Shown here: positions 1 to 8,612 of the stretch, one piece after another
Numbering within the stretch: the stretch's first letter is position 1
Layout of the letters: each line of letters starts with the position of its first letter
Source: Pseudomonas sp. UBA4617
GTDB lineage: Bacteria; Pseudomonadota; Gammaproteobacteria; Pseudomonadales; Pseudomonadaceae
Length of the DNA: 63,843 nt
Assembly (NCBI RefSeq): GCF_002386445.1
Contig: NZ_DGIR01000045.1
Coordinates: 1 to 63,843 of the forward strand
Direction of reading: 5' to 3'
Program-made: the position numbers and the translations under genes
Notes under the pieces: generated by a model
Told to the model about the DNA's origin: nothing
Databases searched by the model: none
The model's input: only the letters and a program-made list of their open reading frames with translations

Positions 1-165
1 GCAGGTAGGGGTTTTGTCTTTTTGGCGCAAAAGTCCTCAGGCATGCGCGCTCCTGCACCAAGTACGCGCAGCGCTGAACCGCAATCATGAAAAGTGCGTC
101 ATTTAGGGCTGAGGAATCCGCGCACAGTGTTACGCTCACGGAAACACTCAGCACGGAAACCCACC

Positions 166-1974
166 ATGGAAATGAACTGGCACCAGGCCCTGCAAGAGAG
201 CCTGAGCTGGCTGGCAATCGCCTCGTTCACCACCTTTGTCTGTTTTGCTGCAATCGCCACGCTGGCCGCCCGCTATACGCGCTGGGGCAGGCAGTTCTGG
301 CAGCTTGCCGGGCCATATTTCAATGTCAGACGCAGCTGGCAACCGCTGTTGGTATTCGCACTGCTACTCGTACTGACCTTGTTCTCGGTGCGCCTGAACG
401 TGCTGTTCTCGTTCTGGTACAACGGCTTCTACAGCGCCTTGCAGGGCCTTGACCAAGCTGCCTTCTGGTACCTGCTCGGTGTCTTCGCGATATTGGCCAC
501 CATCCATGTACTACGCTCGCTGTTCAACTTTTATGTAAGCCAGGCGTTCAGCATCAAATGGCGGGTCTGGCTGACCGAGCGCCTTACCCACGACTGGATG
601 CAGGGTGATGCCTACTACCGTGGCCAGTTCCTCGCTGAGCCGGTAGACAACCCTGACCAGCGTATCGAACTCGACGTCAACGCCTTCGTCAGCAACTCGG
701 TAACCCTGGCCCTGGGCGCGGTCAGTGCGCTGGTGTCGTTGGTGGCCTTCACCGGAATCCTCTGGGGGTTGTCCGCCCCACTGGCGGTCGCCGGCATGGA
801 GATCCCGCGGGCGATGGTATTTGCTGTGTACCTGTATGTCATCGTAGCTACCTGGATTGCCTTCCGCCTCGGCCGTCCACTGATTCGCCTGAACTTCCTC
901 AATGAGAAGCTCACCGCCAACTTCCGTTATGCCCTGATGCGCCTGCGCGAGAACGCCGAGAACATTGCCTTCTACCAGGGGGCGCAAGTAGAGCGTGGCA
1001 CCTTGCTGGGTCGCTTTGGCGCCTTGATCCTGAACGCTTGGGCACTGGTTTACCGAAACCTCAAGTTCAGCGGTTTCAACCTGGGTGTCAGTCAGGTTGC
1101 GGTGGTATTTCCGTTCATTCTCCAGGCCCCACGCTTTTTCAGCGGGGCGATCAAGCTGGGCGATGTCATGCAGACCTCCCAGGCCTTCGGCCAGGTGCAG
1201 GATTCGTTGTCGTTTTTCCGCGAATCCTATGATGCGTTCGCCCAGTATCGGGCGACCCTCGACCGTCTTACCGGTTTCCTCGATGCCAACGAGCAGGCGA
1301 GTGCCTTGCCACGTATTACTACCCAAGACCAGGCGCACGCCCTGGAGATCACTCAGTTGCAGGTGCTGCGCCCGGACGGGCACACCCTGATCGCCGATCT
1401 GGATCTTGACCTGCGCGCCGGCCAGGCCCTGCTGATCAAGGGCCCGTCCGGCAGCGGCAAGACCACGCTGCTACGTGCGCTGGCGGGCCTCTGGCCGTAT
1501 GCCAAAGGCATGGTCAGGCGGCCGATGGGCCATCAGGCATTGTTCCTGTCGCAGCGGCCTTACCTGCCGCTGGGCGATCTGCGCGCTGTCATTGCCTACC
1601 CGGAGGCTGGCAACCCGGAAGACGCAACACGCATGCAGCAGGTGCTGCGCCAGGTCAATCTTGGCCATCTCGCCGAGCGGTTGGAAGTCAATTGTGACTG
1701 GTCACACATTCTCTCGGTTGGCGAACAGCAGCGCCTGGCGTTCGCCCGGGTGCTGTTCAATCGGCCCCAGGTGGTTTTCCTCGACGAGTCCACATCCGCC
1801 ATGGACGAAGGTCTCGAGCATACCTTGTACTCGCTGTTGCGCACGGAAATGCCAACCACCTTGCTGGTCAGTGTCGGGCACCGCAGCACGTTGGCCGAGT
1901 TCCATACTCATCGTCTGGAGGTGGATGGGCAGGGTGGATGGTCACTATTGGAGCAGCACCCGGCGCTGGTGTAG
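166..1974 (+). CDS. SbmA/BacA-like ABC transporter, fused permease and ATPase
   Basis: This is an inner-membrane half-transporter of 602 aa. The N-terminal two thirds carry several hydrophobic helices typical of the ABC_membrane_2 (SbmA/BacA, YddA) fold. The C-terminal ATPase has a Walker A loop GPSGSGKTT from residue 426, a signature LSVGEQQ from 516 and a Walker B FLDE ending at 541. Relatives move peptides, vitamin B12 or long-chain acyl groups, so the substrate cannot be read from sequence. The ATG at 166 was preferred to an in-frame one at 94 because residues 1-24 of the longer form look like untranslated leader. It converges on the MFS gene with about 40 bp between them, and no partner gene is adjacent. 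Confidence 0.88.
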   Translation: MEMNWHQALQESLSWLAIASFTTFVCFAAIATLAARYTRWGRQFWQLAGPYFNVRRSWQPLLVFALLLVLTLFSVRLNVLFSFWYNGFYSALQGLDQAAFWYLLGVFAILATIHVLRSLFNFYVSQAFSIKWRVWLTERLTHDWMQGDAYYRGQFLAEPVDNPDQRIELDVNAFVSNSVTLALGAVSALVSLVAFTGILWGLSAPLAVAGMEIPRAMVFAVYLYVIVATWIAFRLGRPLIRLNFLNEKLTANFRYALMRLRENAENIAFYQGAQVERGTLLGRFGALILNAWALVYRNLKFSGFNLGVSQVAVVFPFILQAPRFFSGAIKLGDVMQTSQAFGQVQDSLSFFRESYDAFAQYRATLDRLTGFLDANEQASALPRITTQDQAHALEITQLQVLRPDGHTLIADLDLDLRAGQALLIKGPSGSGKTTLLRALAGLWPYAKGMVRRPMGHQALFLSQRPYLPLGDLRAVIAYPEAGNPEDATRMQQVLRQVNLGHLAERLEVNCDWSHILSVGEQQRLAFARVLFNRPQVVFLDESTSAMDEGLEHTLYSLLRTEMPTTLLVSVGHRSTLAEFHTHRLEVDGQGGWSLLEQHPALV

Positions 1975-2015
1975 TGGGTTTCAGCGCACAACCGTGAATG
2001 GGCCTTCAGCCGGCT

Positions 2016-3191
2016 TCAGCGCAGCAATGCCATGCCCAGCAGCGTGAAGCCGGCAAACCCCGCGCCGGCCAGGAAGGTTGCATGGAAACCGGCTGCATCC
2101 CACAGCAGTCCAGCGACCACGCTGGCCGCCAGCAGCGCCACTCCGGTCAGCAGGTTGAACAGTCCGAAAGCCGTACCGCGCAAGTCGACGGGGGCGCTGT
2201 CGGCAATCATGGCGGCAAAAATGCCTTGGCTGAAACCCAGGTGCAGCCCCCAGGCGGCAACCCCCAGGGCCAGCCCGGCCCAGCCTGGCAGCAAGGCCAG
2301 CAGCAGGTCGGCGGCGATCAGCAGGCCCAGCCCCAACATCAATACGGCCCGGCGACCCAGGCGGTCCGACAGGGCACCTGCGGGGTAGGCCGACAGCGAG
2401 TAGGCCAAGGCCATGAGCACCAGCACCGCCGGTGCCCACAACGGCGCCAGGCCCATGTCCTGTGCGCGCAGCAATAAAAACGCCTCGCTGAAGCGAGCAA
2501 GGGTGAACAGGGTGGCCAGGCTGATCAGCCGCCAATACGCCGGCCCCAGGCGGACCAGGGCATGCACTGCCAGCGGTGATCGCACCGGTCTGGAGGTGGC
2601 TGGCGTTTCGGGCTCATGCACGAAGGCGATGAGGATATACACCGCCAGAAACGCCGGAATCACCGCCACCCAGAACACCGTCTGGAAATGGCTTGCCGTG
2701 AACCACATCAAGGCGATCGCCAGCAACGGCCCAAGGAAGGCACCGACGGTGTCGAGTGCCTGGCGCAGGCCGAAGGCGGCGCCGCGCAGTTCGACCGGCG
2801 TGACATCGGCCACCAGCGCGTCCCGCGGCGCTCCGCGGATACCTTTGCCGACCCGGTCGACGAAACGCGCCGCGACCAGCCACTCCAGCCCCGAGGCCAA
2901 GGGGAATACCGGCTTGGTCAGCGCCCCCAGGCCATAGCCCAGCACTGTCAGCAGCTTGCGTTTGCCCAAGCGGTCGCTCAGGGCGCCAGAAAACACCTTG
3001 GTGATCGAGGCGGTCGCCTCGGCGATGCCCTCGATCACACCCACTGCTACCACCGAGGTGCCGAGCACCGTGACCATGTACAACGGCAGCAGGGCGTGGA
3101 TCATTTCCGAAGAAATATCCATGAACATCGACACGAAGCCCAACGCCCAGACGCTGCGGGGGATCTTCAGCAGGTGTTTGCTGGCGCCCAT
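2016..3191 (-). CDS. MFS transporter
   Basis: This is a Major Facilitator Superfamily carrier of 391 aa with about 12 hydrophobic segments. The N-terminal helix contains FMDISSEMIHALLP, and the loop between helices 2 and 3 contains SDRLGKRK, the usual MFS motif A. A second motif A copy (SDRLGRR) lies in the C-terminal half, as expected from the internal duplication of the family. The substrate is unknown; this subgroup is often annotated as a drug or sugar exporter. Neither the ATG at 3191 nor one nine codons upstream at 3218 has a clear Shine-Dalgarno sequence, so the start is uncertain. The next gene is divergent. Confidence 0.85.
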   Translation of the reverse strand: MGASKHLLKIPRSVWALGFVSMFMDISSEMIHALLPLYMVTVLGTSVVAVGVIEGIAEATASITKVFSGALSDRLGKRKLLTVLGYGLGALTKPVFPLASGLEWLVAARFVDRVGKGIRGAPRDALVADVTPVELRGAAFGLRQALDTVGAFLGPLLAIALMWFTASHFQTVFWVAVIPAFLAVYILIAFVHEPETPATSRPVRSPLAVHALVRLGPAYWRLISLATLFTLARFSEAFLLLRAQDMGLAPLWAPAVLVLMALAYSLSAYPAGALSDRLGRRAVLMLGLGLLIAADLLLALLPGWAGLALGVAAWGLHLGFSQGIFAAMIADSAPVDLRGTAFGLFNLLTGVALLAASVVAGLLWDAAGFHATFLAGAGFAGFTLLGMALLR

Positions 3192-3404
3192 CGGGCGGCT
3201 TTGCTCGCGGCTGTGCATCGCGGGTATCTGCAGGATCGCTACGCTCAAAACTGTAGGAGTCAGCGCGCAGGATGCAAATGCTGGCTGGCACCTACCCGCC
3301 AGGCTTCTTGTGTCGCGACAGTGGCTCCCGAGCACGATTGTAGCGGCAAGAACTGCTCCGGCATGGTAAACCATGCATCCCCTGCCACGCGTGAGAAAAA
3401 ACCG

Positions 3405-3944
3405 GTGAAAGCCGTGCGCCTGACCCTGATCTGCCATGCCCTGACCCACGCCCAGAAGACCGGACGTCTGCAGCATGCCGACGACGGTATCCTGCCCTTG
3501 GCCGAGCAGCCTTTCGCTGACCTTTCCGGGGTGTCGGTGCTGACTGCGCCGGAGCGGCGGGCCTGCGAAACGGCAGCATTGTTGTCGGGCCCGGTGGAGG
3601 TCGAGGCGGCGCTGGCCGATTGCGACCTGGGGCATTGGCACGGGCTGACACTGAAGCAGTTGCAGGCCGAGCAACCGCAGGCATTGGCCGAGTGGCTGCA
3701 GAGCCCGACCAGCAACGTGCATGGGGGTGAATCGTTCGTTACGCTTTGCCAGCGCATGGCCGCCTGGTTGGCGGCTTTCGACAGGCCGGGAGAATGGCTG
3801 GCGGTCACCCACCCGTTGGTCATGCGCGCGGTGCTGGTAGAGGTACTCGGCTGCCCGTTGAGTGCCGCCCAGCGGATCGACGTGTTGCCGCTGTCGCGGC
3901 TAGCGCTGAGTTTTACCGGGCAGTGGCGTTTGCGCCTGGTATGA
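3405..3944 (+). CDS. histidine phosphatase superfamily protein with altered RHG motif
   Basis: This 179-aa protein has the branch-2-free phosphoglycerate-mutase-like fold. The N-terminal strand ends in LTLICHALTHAQKTG, where families of this type carry the RHG triad. Here Cys10 and Ala12 flank the catalytic His11. The downstream arginine (PERRACETA) is kept, but the second-histidine box reads VTHPLVM rather than VTHGG. The protein may therefore be a weak phosphatase or a non-catalytic relative. GTG at 3405 is preferred because it sits right before the first strand; an in-frame ATG at 3363 is possible. It converges on the TauE-like gene with 3 bp between them. Confidence 0.7.
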   Translation: MKAVRLTLICHALTHAQKTGRLQHADDGILPLAEQPFADLSGVSVLTAPERRACETAALLSGPVEVEAALADCDLGHWHGLTLKQLQAEQPQALAEWLQSPTSNVHGGESFVTLCQRMAAWLAAFDRPGEWLAVTHPLVMRAVLVEVLGCPLSAAQRIDVLPLSRLALSFTGQWRLRLV

Positions 3945-3947
3945 GGT

Positions 3948-4733
3948 TCAGAACGCCAGCTTGTAGCCGATCAGCAACAGCATCGCCGCCAGGCACGGGC
4001 GCAGCACGCGGTCGGAAACCCTCCCGGTGAGGTGGCTGCCCAGGTAGATGCCCGGCAGCGAGCCCAGCAACAGGTAACCCAGCAGCGACCAGTCCATGTT
4101 GCCCATACCTGCGTGGCCCAGGCCCGCCACCAGGGTCAGCGGCACGGCATGGGCGATTTCGGTACCGACCAGGCGGCGCGTGACCAGGAACGGGTACAGC
4201 AGGAACAACGCCACGGTACCCAGGGCGCCGGCACCGATCGAGGTGAGGGTGACCATTACCCCGAGCACCACGCCAGTGAGGACGGTGAGGACGTTGAGGC
4301 TGCGGTCGCTGAGGTGATAGTGGTCACCGGCATGACGGCTGGCGAAGGCTTGCAGGCGCGACTTGAACAGGATGGCCAGCGCGGTCAGGATCAGCACCAC
4401 CGCCAGGCCTTGCTTGATGATGGCGTTGAGTGCCGAGGTGTCGGTATGCAGGGTGCTGAGGAACCACAGGGTCAGCGCCGCTGCGGGCACGCTGCCAAGG
4501 CTGAGCAGGCCGGTAATCTTCCAGTCGACGTTGTTGTTGCGTGCATGCACCCAGACGCCACTGGCCTTGGTCACGGCAGCATAGAGCAGATCGGTACCGA
4601 CGGCCGTTGCCGGGCTGATGCCAAACCACAACAGGATCGGGGTCATCAGCGAACCGCCACCGACGCCGGTCATGCCGACGATGAAACCCACGATCAGTCC
4701 CGCAATGGTGAAACCGAAAGAACCTACATCCAT
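3948..4733 (-). CDS. TauE/SafE family sulfite exporter-like permease
   Basis: This is a 261-aa integral membrane protein with about eight hydrophobic segments. It carries the family hallmark GMTGVGGGSLMTP in the first half and a related glycine-rich segment (GVMVTLTSIGAGALG) in the second, consistent with the internal repeat of the TauE/SafE (DUF81) family. Members export sulfite, sulfoacetate or other small organosulfur anions, or import them. No sulfonate enzyme lies beside it, so the substrate is open. The annotated start gives a hydrophobic first helix directly. Confidence 0.85.
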   Translation of the reverse strand: MDVGSFGFTIAGLIVGFIVGMTGVGGGSLMTPILLWFGISPATAVGTDLLYAAVTKASGVWVHARNNNVDWKITGLLSLGSVPAAALTLWFLSTLHTDTSALNAIIKQGLAVVLILTALAILFKSRLQAFASRHAGDHYHLSDRSLNVLTVLTGVVLGVMVTLTSIGAGALGTVALFLLYPFLVTRRLVGTEIAHAVPLTLVAGLGHAGMGNMDWSLLGYLLLGSLPGIYLGSHLTGRVSDRVLRPCLAAMLLLIGYKLAF

Positions 4734-5132
4734 ACGCTACTCGACTGCCCAACTTTGCCCGTTATCGGATGCAGCCAGCATATAGATTTTTTTATAGCCA
4801 AATAGACTTGTTCGTTATTAGGTTATAACCGAGGTTGGCCCCGCCCAGTTTGCCCGACAGCGCGGCTCAGCGATCGGTCAACACCGAAATGGCCACGCTC
4901 GCGCGCGATGATACGTGCATGGTTCGGTGTCATGTGGCGCTCGGGAAAGTCGCCAGCGATCGGGTGCAACATCGAAGCCATGGCCACCTTGAGTGGGGCG
5001 ATGTCACGTCTGGACAGCGTGGCGGACCTGCCGATGCCGATGTTGTCGGTACGGCGGGGCAGGGCTGTGAAAGCGGCGGTGGCGTAGAGGCGGCCCAGGC
5101 GGCAACCGGTTGTTGCCGCCTGGGCCCAAGGG
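4734..5132. other. 399-bp intergenic stretch without a recognised gene
   Basis: This stretch lies between the TauE-like gene and mcpA. The first 100 bp next to the permease start are AT-rich and probably hold its promoter. From about 4830 to 5090 the DNA is GC-rich, and a minus-strand frame stays open until a stop at 4823, with GC-rich third positions. I recognise no protein in it. A strong hairpin lies at 5093-5125. Confidence 0.4.
5093..5125 (-). terminator. strong hairpin after mcpA
   Basis: A perfect 14-bp stem (5093-5106 with 5112-5125) and a 5-nt loop lie just beyond the mcpA stop codon. There is no T-run on the minus strand after the stem, so it may act as a 3'-end stabiliser or a Rho-assisted terminator rather than a classical intrinsic terminator. 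Confidence 0.55.
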
Positions 5133-7019
5133 TCAGATCCTGAAGCTGCCCACCAGCTGCTTCAGACGCCCGGCCTGCTGGGCCAGTTGGTCGCAATGGC
5201 GCAGGGTCTCGTTGAGGTTTTCCACCCCTTGCTGGTTCAACGCGTTGATTTGGGTGATGTCCAGGTTGAGGCTCTCGACCACGGCGGTCTGTTCCTCGGT
5301 AGCGGTCGCCACCGACTGGTTCATGCCATCGATCTCACCAATGCGCTGGGTCACGCTGGCCAGGCGCTCGCCGGCCTGGTTGGCCACTTGCACGGTCTGC
5401 TCGCTGGAAACCTGACTGGTGTTCATGGTGTGCACCGCTTCCCGCGAGCCGACCTGCAGGCTGGTGATCATGCGGTGGATCTCTTCCGCCGATTCCTGGG
5501 TACGGTGCGCCAGGTTACGGACCTCGTCGGCCACCACGGCAAAGCCACGGCCGGCTTCACCGGCACGGGCTGCCTCGATGGCGGCGTTCAGCGCCAGCAG
5601 GTTGGTCTGCTGCGAGATGCCTTTGATCACATCGAGGATCTTGCCGATTTCGTCGGTGCTGGCGTTGAGCGTTTCGATCTGCGCGCAGGATTCGCTGATG
5701 CGCTGCGACAGCGCGGTCATGGCATTGATCGCCTCTTCGACCACCTCACGGCCACCATGGGCCTGTTCGCTGGCACCACTGGCATGCTGCGAAGCATCGG
5801 CGGCGTTGCGGGCGATTTCCTGGGTGGCAGCCCCCAGTTGGTTGATTGCCGCTGCGACGCTGTTGGTGCGCATGCTCTGCTCTTCAGAGCCGATGATCGA
5901 AGCGTTCGAGGCGTTGATCACTTTCTCCGACAGGTCGTGCACCAGGCGGGTGGCCGAGGACACTTCGCTGATCGAGGCGTGAATGCGCTCGACAAAGCGG
6001 TTGAACGAGCTGGCCAGCTCGCCGAATTCGTCCTTGTTCTGCACGGTCAGGCGACGGGTAAGGTCACCTTCGCCCTCGGCAATGTCACGCATGGCGCGGC
6101 CCATGGTGGTCAGCGGGCTCATCAGCACCGGGATCAGCAAGCCGAGCAGGCCGGCGATGACAGCCACGGCGATCAGCATGGCGATGATCGCCGAGGTGCG
6201 GAACTGGCTGAGCGCGGCGTAGGCCTTGTCCTTGTCGATCGACAGGCCGATGTACCATTGCGCCGAAGGCAGGCCGGCCACCGGGGCGAAGGAGATGATG
6301 CGGTCCTGGCCATTGAGGATGACGTCCTGCATGCCGGTGGCAACCCGCAGGTTGCTGCCAGGGTAGATATCCTTCAGGTTCTTCATCACCTGGTCTTTGT
6401 CGGGGCTGACGATCACCTGGCCATTGCTGTCGGCCAGGAAGGCATGGCCAATGCCGCCGAAATCGACCGAGTTGATGATCTCGACCAGGGTATCGAGGGT
6501 CACGTCACCGCCGACCACGCCCATGAGCTCGCCACTGGCCTTGCTCTTCACCGGCGTGGCAATGGTGACCATCAGGCCACCAACAGCACCTTGGTACGGG
6601 GCGGTCAGTACCGTCTGCCCGGCGTTGGCTGCAGCGCCATACCAGGGCCGCTGACGTGGGTCATAACCAGCGGGCATCTGCGCATCGGGGCGCTGGGTGA
6701 ATGCGCCGTTGGCCTGGCCGAGGTAGGTGAACAGGAAATTGCGTGTGTAGGAAGGTTGCTCGATCAGCCCCGCCAAGTTGTCACCGGCACCTTGCTCGGC
6801 GATATCCTGGGCCAGGTTTTCCAGCACCAGGATGCGCCCGCTCATCCAGTTCTGCACGCTGCTGGCAGTCAGTGCACCGGACTGCTGTACCGAGGCCTCG
6901 ATGTTCTGGCGGATGGTGTTGCGCTGCAGGTAGTCGTTGTAGAGCGTGAACAGGGCGAATGCCAGGACCACGACACCGCAGGCGCTGAGCAGGATCTTGT
7001 GGCGAAATTTCAGGTTCAT
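5133..7019 (-). CDS. mcpA: methyl-accepting chemotaxis protein, dCache amino-acid receptor (McpA-like)
   Basis: This is a 628-aa transmembrane chemoreceptor. TM1 spans about residues 9-27 and TM2 about 278-300, bracketing a periplasmic double-Cache domain. That domain carries the residues of the dCache amino-acid motif: Tyr119, Arg124, Trp126, Tyr127 (in YDPRQRPWY) and Asp171 (in GGDVTLD). The spacing matches the alpha-amino-acid site known from P. aeruginosa PctA. A HAMP domain follows TM2, then a long signalling coiled coil with the conserved hairpin tip around QQTNLLALNAAIEAARAG. There is no C-terminal CheR pentapeptide. From memory, the KT2440 counterpart is McpA (PP_2249), an amino-acid receptor. 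A sigma-28-like promoter precedes it. Confidence 0.88.
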   Translation of the reverse strand: MNLKFRHKILLSACGVVVLAFALFTLYNDYLQRNTIRQNIEASVQQSGALTASSVQNWMSGRILVLENLAQDIAEQGAGDNLAGLIEQPSYTRNFLFTYLGQANGAFTQRPDAQMPAGYDPRQRPWYGAAANAGQTVLTAPYQGAVGGLMVTIATPVKSKASGELMGVVGGDVTLDTLVEIINSVDFGGIGHAFLADSNGQVIVSPDKDQVMKNLKDIYPGSNLRVATGMQDVILNGQDRIISFAPVAGLPSAQWYIGLSIDKDKAYAALSQFRTSAIIAMLIAVAVIAGLLGLLIPVLMSPLTTMGRAMRDIAEGEGDLTRRLTVQNKDEFGELASSFNRFVERIHASISEVSSATRLVHDLSEKVINASNASIIGSEEQSMRTNSVAAAINQLGAATQEIARNAADASQHASGASEQAHGGREVVEEAINAMTALSQRISESCAQIETLNASTDEIGKILDVIKGISQQTNLLALNAAIEAARAGEAGRGFAVVADEVRNLAHRTQESAEEIHRMITSLQVGSREAVHTMNTSQVSSEQTVQVANQAGERLASVTQRIGEIDGMNQSVATATEEQTAVVESLNLDITQINALNQQGVENLNETLRHCDQLAQQAGRLKQLVGSFRI

Positions 7020-7092
7020 GTTTCGAGACCTTGGGCCATTGAGGGGAGGAGCGCAGCGCGCTCATGACACACTGCGGAACCTATCGTTAGGG

Positions 7093-7119
7093 ATATCGGC
7101 GTGCGCGGTAAAAGGTTGA
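7093..7119 (-). promoter_or_regulatory. sigma-28 (FliA)-like promoter of mcpA
   Basis: On the minus strand the -10 region reads GCCGATAT (7 of 8 to GCCGATAA). The -35 region reads TCAACCTT, 11 nt upstream. This is the spacing and -10 sequence of flagellar sigma-28 promoters, and it lies about 75 bp before the chemoreceptor start. Confidence 0.6.
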
Positions 7120-7162
7120 AGCGCCTAAGGAAATTTCTGACAGCCGTTTCGACGGGCGGTAT

Positions 7163-8041
7163 TCACTGGCTGCACAGCTGCTCGATCAACAGGCGAGCGC
7201 CCTGTCGCAGCGGTTGTTGCTTGCGCCAGAGGATGTGTACCGGTAACTGCAACTCGTTGCGCGTGTTGTGGAAATCCAGCCGCACCAGGCGACCGCAGGC
7301 CAGCAATGGCGCGACCCGCGACAGCGGCAGGTCGCCCCAGCCCAGCCCGGCCTCGACCATCTGCAGGGCGAGGTCGAAGCTGTCAGTGGACCAGTGCGTG
7401 GCACCGATCAGCGGGCGCGGGTCGCTCAGCGGCAAGTCTCGGCTGCGAACCAGGATCTGGCGCACCCGGGTCAGGTCCTCGAGGTACTGGATGCGCCCAT
7501 CGTGCAAGGCCGGGTGGGCAGGGGACAAGGTGGCTACCAGCGACTCCATGCCAATGTGCTGGAAGCCGCGGCGGACATCGACCTGCAGCCCGGCAAAGGC
7601 CACGCAGAGGTCGGCACGGCCGCTGTCCAGGAGCTGCAGGGCTTCTTCCTGCGGGGCGCTGAGCAGGGCGATGTCCAACAGCGGGTGGCGTTCACCGAGG
7701 CTGGCGATGGCGGCCAGCAGTGGACGGTGGTCGACATCCGGCACTACCGCCAGGGTCAGGCTGCTTTCCAGGCCCTGGGACAGCTCCAGTGCATGTACCT
7801 GCAGCAGCCCCAATTGCTCGGCGATCAGCCGGGCGTGGGGTTCCAGGGCCAGCGCCTGTGCGGTCGGACGCACCTCGCGCGGTCCACGTTGGAAAAGGCT
7901 GTAGCCCAGTTCAGCCTCAAGGTTTGCAATGGCCATGCTCACCGCCGAAGGCACGCGCTGCAGCATGCGCGCGGCGGCGGAAAACGAACCGCGGTCGAGC
8001 ACGGCGAGAAACAGCTGGATGTTGTCGCTGGAAAAGTTCAT
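7163..8041 (-). CDS. LysR-family transcriptional regulator
   Basis: This 292-aa protein begins with a standard LysR winged helix-turn-helix (FLAVLDRGSFSAAARMLQRVPSAVS, residues about 9-33), followed by a periplasmic-binding-protein-like effector domain. The effector is unknown. It is divergent from the PACE-family efflux gene with about 100 bp between them, the usual layout for a LysR protein controlling its neighbour and itself. It probably regulates that pump. Confidence 0.88.
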   Translation of the reverse strand: MNFSSDNIQLFLAVLDRGSFSAAARMLQRVPSAVSMAIANLEAELGYSLFQRGPREVRPTAQALALEPHARLIAEQLGLLQVHALELSQGLESSLTLAVVPDVDHRPLLAAIASLGERHPLLDIALLSAPQEEALQLLDSGRADLCVAFAGLQVDVRRGFQHIGMESLVATLSPAHPALHDGRIQYLEDLTRVRQILVRSRDLPLSDPRPLIGATHWSTDSFDLALQMVEAGLGWGDLPLSRVAPLLACGRLVRLDFHNTRNELQLPVHILWRKQQPLRQGARLLIEQLCSQ

Positions 8042-8144
8042 GGCAGCCTCCTTTCAGTGGATCTGACAGCTGCTGACTTTTTCTGTCAAGAACGATGAAG
8101 CATGATCGCACCCCATCGTTTTTTCGACATCAAGAGGTAACCCC

Positions 8145-8573
8145 GTGCAGGGACTCAAACGCAAACTGGTCTACGTGGCTTTCTATGAACTGATCGGGTT
8201 GTGCATGTCGACCCTCGGGCTGGCCTACCTGTCGGATACCCAGGCTTCGCATACCGGGCCTCTGGCGGTCATGATCACCACCATCGCCATGCTCTGGAAC
8301 CTTATCTACAACACGCTGTTCGAGTGCTGGGAAAGCCGCCAGGCCACGCGCGGGCGCAGCGTGGCGCGACGCCTGGCGCATGCCATCGGCTTCCAGCTGA
8401 CCCTGGTGGTCTACCTGATACCGCTGATTGCCTGGTGGCTGGACATGACACTGTTGCAGGCGTTACTGGTGGACATGGCCTTCATTGTGCTGGTGCCGTG
8501 CTACACCTTTGCCTACAACTGGGCGTTCGACCGGATCTTCGGCTTGCCCAGCTCGGCCATGGCGCCAGCCTGA
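8145..8573 (+). CDS. PACE family (AceI-like) multidrug/biguanide efflux protein
   Basis: This is a small inner-membrane protein of 142 aa with four predicted helices arranged as two tandem bacterial transmembrane pair domains. Motifs RKLVYVAFYE near the start and WNLIYNTLFE before residue 65 match the two conserved PACE repeats; the second repeat has FIVLVPCYTFAYNWAFDRIF. Acidic residues in helix 1 (Glu) and the loop are those used in proton coupling. Characterised relatives export chlorhexidine, proflavine or short-chain diamines. GTG at 8145 follows a good AGAGGT ribosome site. The LysR gene is divergent. Confidence 0.85.
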   Translation: MQGLKRKLVYVAFYELIGLCMSTLGLAYLSDTQASHTGPLAVMITTIAMLWNLIYNTLFECWESRQATRGRSVARRLAHAIGFQLTLVVYLIPLIAWWLDMTLLQALLVDMAFIVLVPCYTFAYNWAFDRIFGLPSSAMAPA

Positions 8574-8612
8574 TGCCGCCTGTGTCAGCGACAGGGGCGG
8601 TACAGGCGGGCT

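Noticed and set aside
511..1383. Long minus-strand open frame opposite the ABC exporter gene
   Set aside because: It is a GC-skew shadow of the exporter: the opposite frame has complete Walker and signature motifs, while this one has no recognisable domain or ribosome site.
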